Assembly: GCF_910592395.1 (NCBI RefSeq)
Contig: NC_088321.1
Coordinates: 5,084,001-5,148,000, forward strand
From: Lineus longissimus
Taxonomy: Eukaryota > Nemertea > Pilidiophora > Heteronemertea > Lineidae
DNA: 64,000 nt
Direction: 5' to 3'
Both the position numbers and the translations under genes were made by a program. Shown here piece after piece: positions 60,301-64,000 of the stretch. A model generated the notes under the pieces. It searched no databases. It had not been told where the DNA came from and was given only the letters and a program-made list of their open reading frames with translations. Position 1 is the first letter of the stretch; every line of letters starts with the position of its first letter.

Positions 60301-63300
60301 CATGTGACAAGCATGTGACAATCATGTAATCGTCCTGTTTTTTGTGTTCTATTCATGCAATAAATAAATTCAGTATTTTCAAATCATTGGTGCTACAAAA
60401 CTATTCTCATTATAGATTATTCATATTTTATAAAATGCTGTCATGTCAAATTTTGTGTCCTATAAATCATTATGAAGTCGGCATTTTATATACAACTTTT
60501 GTACTCCTCCTAAATAAACATACAAATCTTGTTTTATGTAAACTTTGTATATGTGACCCGTCACAGCAAAACCAGGCGCATGTCGCTCTGAGCTTGGCAG
60601 GTTGAGACGGACTGTTTGTTCATTTATCTATTGTCTGCCTTTTGTAAAATATGAGCACATCAATTTCTTCCATTATCTCCTGGTGTCATTTAGGCTCATC
60701 TTCTGTGCGACATGTACCTGGTTTTGCTGTGACGGGTCACATATTCTATAGATATACAACACTCTAATGTCACAATGCCTCTCTCACTCGCTTTTATATA
60801 GCAAGATGTATGAATAAACATGACACACCAACTATGTACAAAATTGCTAACAAACTGCACCATTTGTCAGTACACCACATGAAATACAGAGATATGTCTT
60901 AATTCTAATCTTTCATTAGCGACACCATTTCTTACCCGAGTGCCTCCTTCATTCATACATCTTGTACTTTAACTCAAGATACCCATCTTTGAATATTTTT
61001 AGTATACCAAGTACTACAATGTCAATGTATTGAAGTCATGTTCTTGTAGTGTTATTGGCTTTCTATTATCTTGTCAAAATACCACTTGGTTCTCGCAAAA
61101 TCTCAATAAAAACAAATGCTATTGCATGTATTGCATATTCTAACAGCTATCCACTGTATCGATTTATCCATCATCTGTACTATTTGTCACAAAAATGTTA
61201 TATTATGTAAATCATATTTCATTACATAATGCACACTGCCAATTACTGCTGAACCATTCATATGTCATTTAAATAAATAATTTTCAACTTTTTAAAACCG
61301 TCTTATAGTACTGTTCTTGTCACTTAGCTGAACCAATTGCTCTATGGCATGAAATTTCCAGAAATGCCCCAGGGACTGAAAAGTGCTGTTTTAACAGAGA
61401 GGTGTCCTAAACTGAGAAGTCGAGTTGAATGGAAACAACCAATTTGGAACCAAAAACTACTGTCCTTATTAAAGAGGTTGTCCTCAATAGAAAGGTGTCC
61501 ACAAAAAGTAGGTCCACTGTATATGAAAGTACAAACCCTGGTACATGTAGTGACATCATCTACTCCTCGATGTGGACACCTGCAAATGCAGCGACAATGT
61601 CACATCAGTTATTTAATTCATCGTCCTTTGTGCAGATGGCACCACCCATCAAGCATGTTGGTGACGAATAGTGTCGCAGCATTTCGTCACCGAGCTTACA
61701 CGAAAATGCACTGTCATTCATTCAGCCATAAGAGCAAGACTGTAGGGTTGTTTCCAACTAAAACATGTTCGAAATGTGTCAAGCATTCGGAACACCCAAA
61801 GACTGATTAGAGAAGTCAAAATTGAATGGAAACAACCAATTTGGGACCAAAACCAGTGTCCTTATTGGAAAGGTTGTCTTTAATAGAGAGGTGTCTACTA
61901 ACGGAGGTTCCACTGTACATAATGTAGGAACCCTGGTTGTGACATTGTCCACTCCTCCAGCTGCACACCACCAAATCCACAACAATGTCACACCAGTTAT
62001 TTAGTTCATCATGCTTATGGTCATTGTACTTTCATCTTATGTAAAATGTAACTTTTTACACGGTTTCAATAAACGATTTGTAATTTGTAATTTGTAAATT
62101 ATAAATTTCACTAATAATTTGACGCCGCCAATTCCACTGGTCTTCGAAATACGTAAGCTACACTGTTGACGACTATGACACTCCTCACAAACCACATTGT
62201 GAATCAGACGCCGATAGGCTTGTATGAATTTAAATTGACAATGAATAGGATTCAACAAGTTATGCAAGTTAATTCAATTTGTCACTGATGACATCGTTAC
62301 AACCAAAAGCATAACAGTAATCCAGGAAGATAATAAAAATATCAAAGTTAGTGACAGGCAGTCTTTACCAATTTACCTACTAAGCTTTTTTATGAAATAA
62401 ATTACCGGAATTCACATAAAATTCACAATGGAAGATTTTTTTCATAAAATAAATAGAAATGTGACATATTATGGGCAAAATAGAAATACTGAAGTAGCAT
62501 GAACACGTTGCGTCAACTGAAAATTTATGAAGTAAACCAAAATAAAAATAACTTACAATAAGCAATATTAAGGGCCTCTCGAACCTTCTTTTCAAGGTCT
62601 TCAGATTCACCCAAAGTGCTGGTTCCAACTGCAGTCACTCCTTGGTTCCCCGACTGGTCAAGTTCAAGTGGGTGCCTTCTGGTTGCTCCTTGAAACCCCT
62701 GATTGATTTCTGTGGAGACCGGCGTAATAATTTGATATCCCACAGCGCTTTAACAGTTACGTTACTGAGGAGCGCTATATAAATGCGTCACATTATTATA
62801 TTATTATACAATACATCTGAAAGTTAAGGACAACAATAATTTGTAAGATTTTAGAATATGGCTGCAATAAAACTTAAAAAGACAAGCCATAAGCTTTAAA
62901 AAAGGAATAAACTGATAGGTTCAAGACCTAGTTAGTATGTGTGCCTGAACACAATCATTGTGCAATAAGGTTAGTAAGTACCAAACCAGCTCCTCTACAC
63001 AAAGCAAACCATTCCCTTTTCAATGACGCATAGGTGCAATGAGAAATCGACCAGCAATGATTAGTGAACAAACTTTAGACAGTGCTTACCAGATCTACAG
63101 TGGAGACGGAAATTTGTCACATTACTGGGGCACTTTCCCAGGAAGACTTTTCCTTTCCCATTGCCCAGGGCCACATCTTTCCCCGACTTCACGCCTCAAC
63201 TAAGGAGGAAGACATCCGTTCCGTAAGTCCCCAGTTCTTGACACTGCAAAATTAAAAACAGCCAGGATTGAGAAATAAAAGAAAAAGCTCTGAAAAGAAG

Positions 63301-63897
63301 CAGGGTAGAACTTAAACAGGTCATGTAAACTTTTCACAATATGCCTAATTGTTCATGCAACTGAGTTCTCAAGACAATCTTCAGCAGCAACAACTTCAAC
63401 ATCTAACAATGTCTTTTGAGTGTGTTTATTCGTTTAACAATGGCTAAAGTCTCCACTGAGAATATTTTTGGGTTTCAGAATTATGCAATAATATTAATAA
63501 GTATTGTTCACCGACTGCAACAGAGAGATCAGGAGCAGAAATCTGATGGCACACAAAGGTTGTGGCACAAGGCTGCATTAAGTTGCATTGAGAGCACTGC
63601 CACCAATATCTTGCTCACAATTTCAATGGTGAACACATCAACACATCTTAAAGTACTACACAATTGGGTGTCATACTGGGTAAGCAATTTGCTTAAAATG
63701 TATTTGAAGTAAAATAGCAGTACTTACAGCTTCATCCAATTTTCTCCATAGAAATTCTACCCTGGCCATCCTCTCCCTTTCATTCGTTGGTCGTACGTCC
63801 AATAGTTCCCTTTTATCTTGGTAGCCTTTTTTGGCCGTGGCAGAAAGGGCATTCCACTCCTTGGCACAAGCCCGAAATTGTTCACCAGGAGGTTTAT
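48155..63897 (-). CDS. HMG-like/chromodomain multi-exon gene
   Basis: Minus-strand exons in order: 63728-63897, 63090-63243, 62557-62709, 57320-57495, 51322-51387, 50865-50974, 50600-50700, 50146-50185, 48945-49030, 48707-48762 and 48155-48330. GT-AG borders throughout. Phase carries across 63090/62557/57320 and across 51322/50865/50600/50146/48945/48707, which is strong evidence of a real transcript. Domains: HMG-box-like segment, Gly/Lys-rich segment (LGNGKGKVFLGKCPS), acidic stretch (MDDEDTLSLDEEGS), basic segments (GMRKKKSAK) and a C-terminal chromodomain. Likely nuclear and chromatin-associated. Problems: an in-frame TGA in 63090-63243, a missing exon between 57320 and 51387, and a one-base phase break before the last exon. 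It may therefore be a pseudogene or a partly missed model. It converges on the plus-strand KDZ and kinase-like genes. Further 5' exons lie beyond the window. Confidence 0.65.
49360..50040 (-). mobile_element. LINE reverse transcriptase C-terminal fragment
   Basis: Minus-strand frame with IPVTAEATALHLGNLIG, DFNRRVNVRISKF, LFYSYCMSLYGTVLWDLN and AWRKAVPKIM, the thumb and post-RT region of a CR1/L2-like non-LTR element (SYCxSLYGxxLWDL, WRKAxRK). After an in-frame stop at about 49699 the frame continues to ...LSHLASELDIPRNHVPL. No endonuclease or main RT motifs remain. It lies in an intron of the chromodomain gene, in the same orientation. Confidence 0.75.
51868..52028 (+). repeat. Third copy of part of the 7.5 kb duplication
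   Basis: Shares gtgtttcca.acaata, acgacttttcaata, caaacaatgaggggaaa and actcaaaaac with 3180-3330 and 16445-16545. Inserted in element B only. Confidence 0.7.
52279..52485 (+). CDS. Conserved 69-codon frame in element B, unknown
   Basis: Counterpart of 38213-38419, here with ATG at 52291 (MYFGTKLHTFIEK...). Four of the six base differences from copy A are synonymous. No domain recognised. Confidence 0.4.
   Translation, partial: AFTEMYFGTKLHTFIEKINENVFKCPHNDEFNGIWSKQPSNGVNFLCEIEATTSLFIVIYADLSPADG
53140..53160. repeat. Poly-C tract
   Basis: A run of about 20 C broken by a single T. One of at least eight G or C homopolymers of ten or more bases in the window. Confidence 0.85.
55201..55847. 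mobile_element. MITE-like element with 161-base inverted arms
   Basis: Left arm 55201-55361 begins tatgggcggttattaccgc; right arm 55687-55847 ends gcggtaataaccgcccata. Arms are about 95% identical. The AT-rich centre contains poly-A/T runs and agtcgaaatgattttt repeats. Non-coding. Confidence 0.92.
56032..56651. mobile_element. MITE with TTTTTACACGGTGC ends and internal repeats
   Basis: Left end 56032-56052 ataggcctttttacacggtg-c; right end 56631-56651 gcaccgtgtaaaaacgccta-t. The interior repeats ggttc-gcttttacacg and its complement several times, so subterminal motifs are iterated, as transposase-binding sites often are. Non-coding. Confidence 0.88.
57496..59800. other. Intron-like, nothing recognised
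   Basis: Presumed intron of the minus-strand gene. Has a G run near 58750 followed by a region of tandem tcccga words (58770-58935). No exon recognised. Confidence 0.4.
59801..60215 (+). repeat. ~176-base tandem repeat, 2.3 copies
   Basis: acaatcaaacttagtcattc followed by cagtcagttactgaagcaca at 59801 and 59977, with a diverged third start near 60175 (cattcctgtcagtttctgaaa). Non-coding. Confidence 0.8.
60550..60743. mobile_element. MITE with TATGTGACCCGTCACAGC ends
   Basis: Left end 60550-60587 reads tatgtgacccgtcacagc-aaaaccagg and continues gcatgtcgc. Right end 60708-60743 is the reverse complement. About 194 bases, non-coding. The terminal motif itself contains a gacccgtc/gacgggtc half-palindrome. 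Confidence 0.9.
61405..62012 (+). repeat. ~396-base direct repeat pair
   Basis: gaatggaaacaaccaatttgg at 61427 and 61823, each followed by tgtccttatt, a gttgtc.t.aatag motif, ccactgta, a dinucleotide-poor stretch and caatgtcacancagttattta. Inside each unit the words gaggtgtcc and gaggttgtcc recur. The open frames here follow from the repeat and show no domain. Confidence 0.75.
62055..62110 (+). repeat. Tandem aatttgt tail
   Basis: cgatttgtaatttgtaatttgtaaatt, resembling the short tandem tail of a non-LTR retrotransposon 3' end. No LINE body recognised upstream. Confidence 0.4.
62111..62556. other. Intron-like, nothing recognised
   Basis: Between the tandem tail and the 62557 exon border. 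No further exons or repeats seen. Confidence 0.4.
63728..63897 (-). CDS. HMG-box-like exon
   Basis: After ttctatctatcag it reads KPPGEQFRACAKEWNALSAT, AKKGYQDKRELLDV and VEFLWRKLDEA, then |gtaagta. The WNALSATAKKGYQDK core follows the HMG-box pattern (W..LS...K..Y...A); the N-terminal strand would be encoded by an upstream exon outside the window. HMG boxes bend DNA. A match to only half a box makes this moderate. Phase 0 at its 3' end fits the next exon. Confidence 0.5.
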
Positions 63898-64000
63898 CTG
63901 ATAGATAGAAGATTGACAGGTTCACAAGTTATCCTACGTCTTTTCCAGCACCAGAAAACTGTTGCAGGTCATGGAATACTACTTTTAAACTATTGAACAC

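Overview
The window is nuclear DNA from an animal, most likely a marine invertebrate. Genes are cut into short exons by GT-AG introns, no long bacterial-style frames exist, overall composition looks AT-leaning, and about half of the sequence I can explain is transposable elements, MITE-like inverted repeats and minisatellites. The element families seen (KDZ, pogo/Tigger-like, a CR1/L2-like LINE, and elements opening with an AGCTCA/CAGCTGA hairpin and ending near GGGCCTCTTGTT) fit a lophotrochozoan or an invertebrate deuterostome. I cannot name the species.

Left part (1-26,800) holds no gene I would call intact. A roughly 7.5 kb block occurs twice in direct orientation (3040-10765 and 16294-23702, roughly 80-85% alike by eye). 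Each copy took its own pogo-like transposon at a TA: 5955-8453 in copy 1 (decayed) and 19124-22047 in copy 2 (four phase-consistent exons, but a nonsense codon, two frameshifts and a catalytic Asp changed to Asn). A separate, much younger 0.9 kb repeat carries a promoter (CRE, octamer, E-box, TATA) plus an acidic first exon on the minus strand, at 14995-15890 and again at 28061-29012.

Middle (27,577-46,353, plus strand): a KDZ (Kyakuja-Dileera-Zisupton) transposase gene can be followed over about a dozen exons, with a CxC zinc domain, an MDGNF motif, a CRH motif, an IPIFH..GH motif and a GLTDGE motif. It is a pseudogene with at least two frameshifts, and it has been hit by the promoter/exon repeat, by a 2.36 kb foldback-like element whose ends are inverted minisatellites (inserted exactly in frame with a GAAC duplication), and by a 3.4 kb element. 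Downstream lies a multi-exon coding remnant (lysine-rich segment, coiled coil) followed by a kinase-like region that lacks its catalytic aspartates.

Right part (48,155-63,897, minus strand): a convergent multi-exon gene with an HMG-box-like exon at its 5' end and a C-terminal chromodomain. Most splice junctions keep phase. Its introns contain a LINE fragment, a 5.7 kb sister of the middle element, and nested inverted repeats. The chromodomain gene, the kinase remnant and the KDZ gene may be independent, or may be parts of one large composite transposon whose right end lies outside the window. This is the most interesting open question here.
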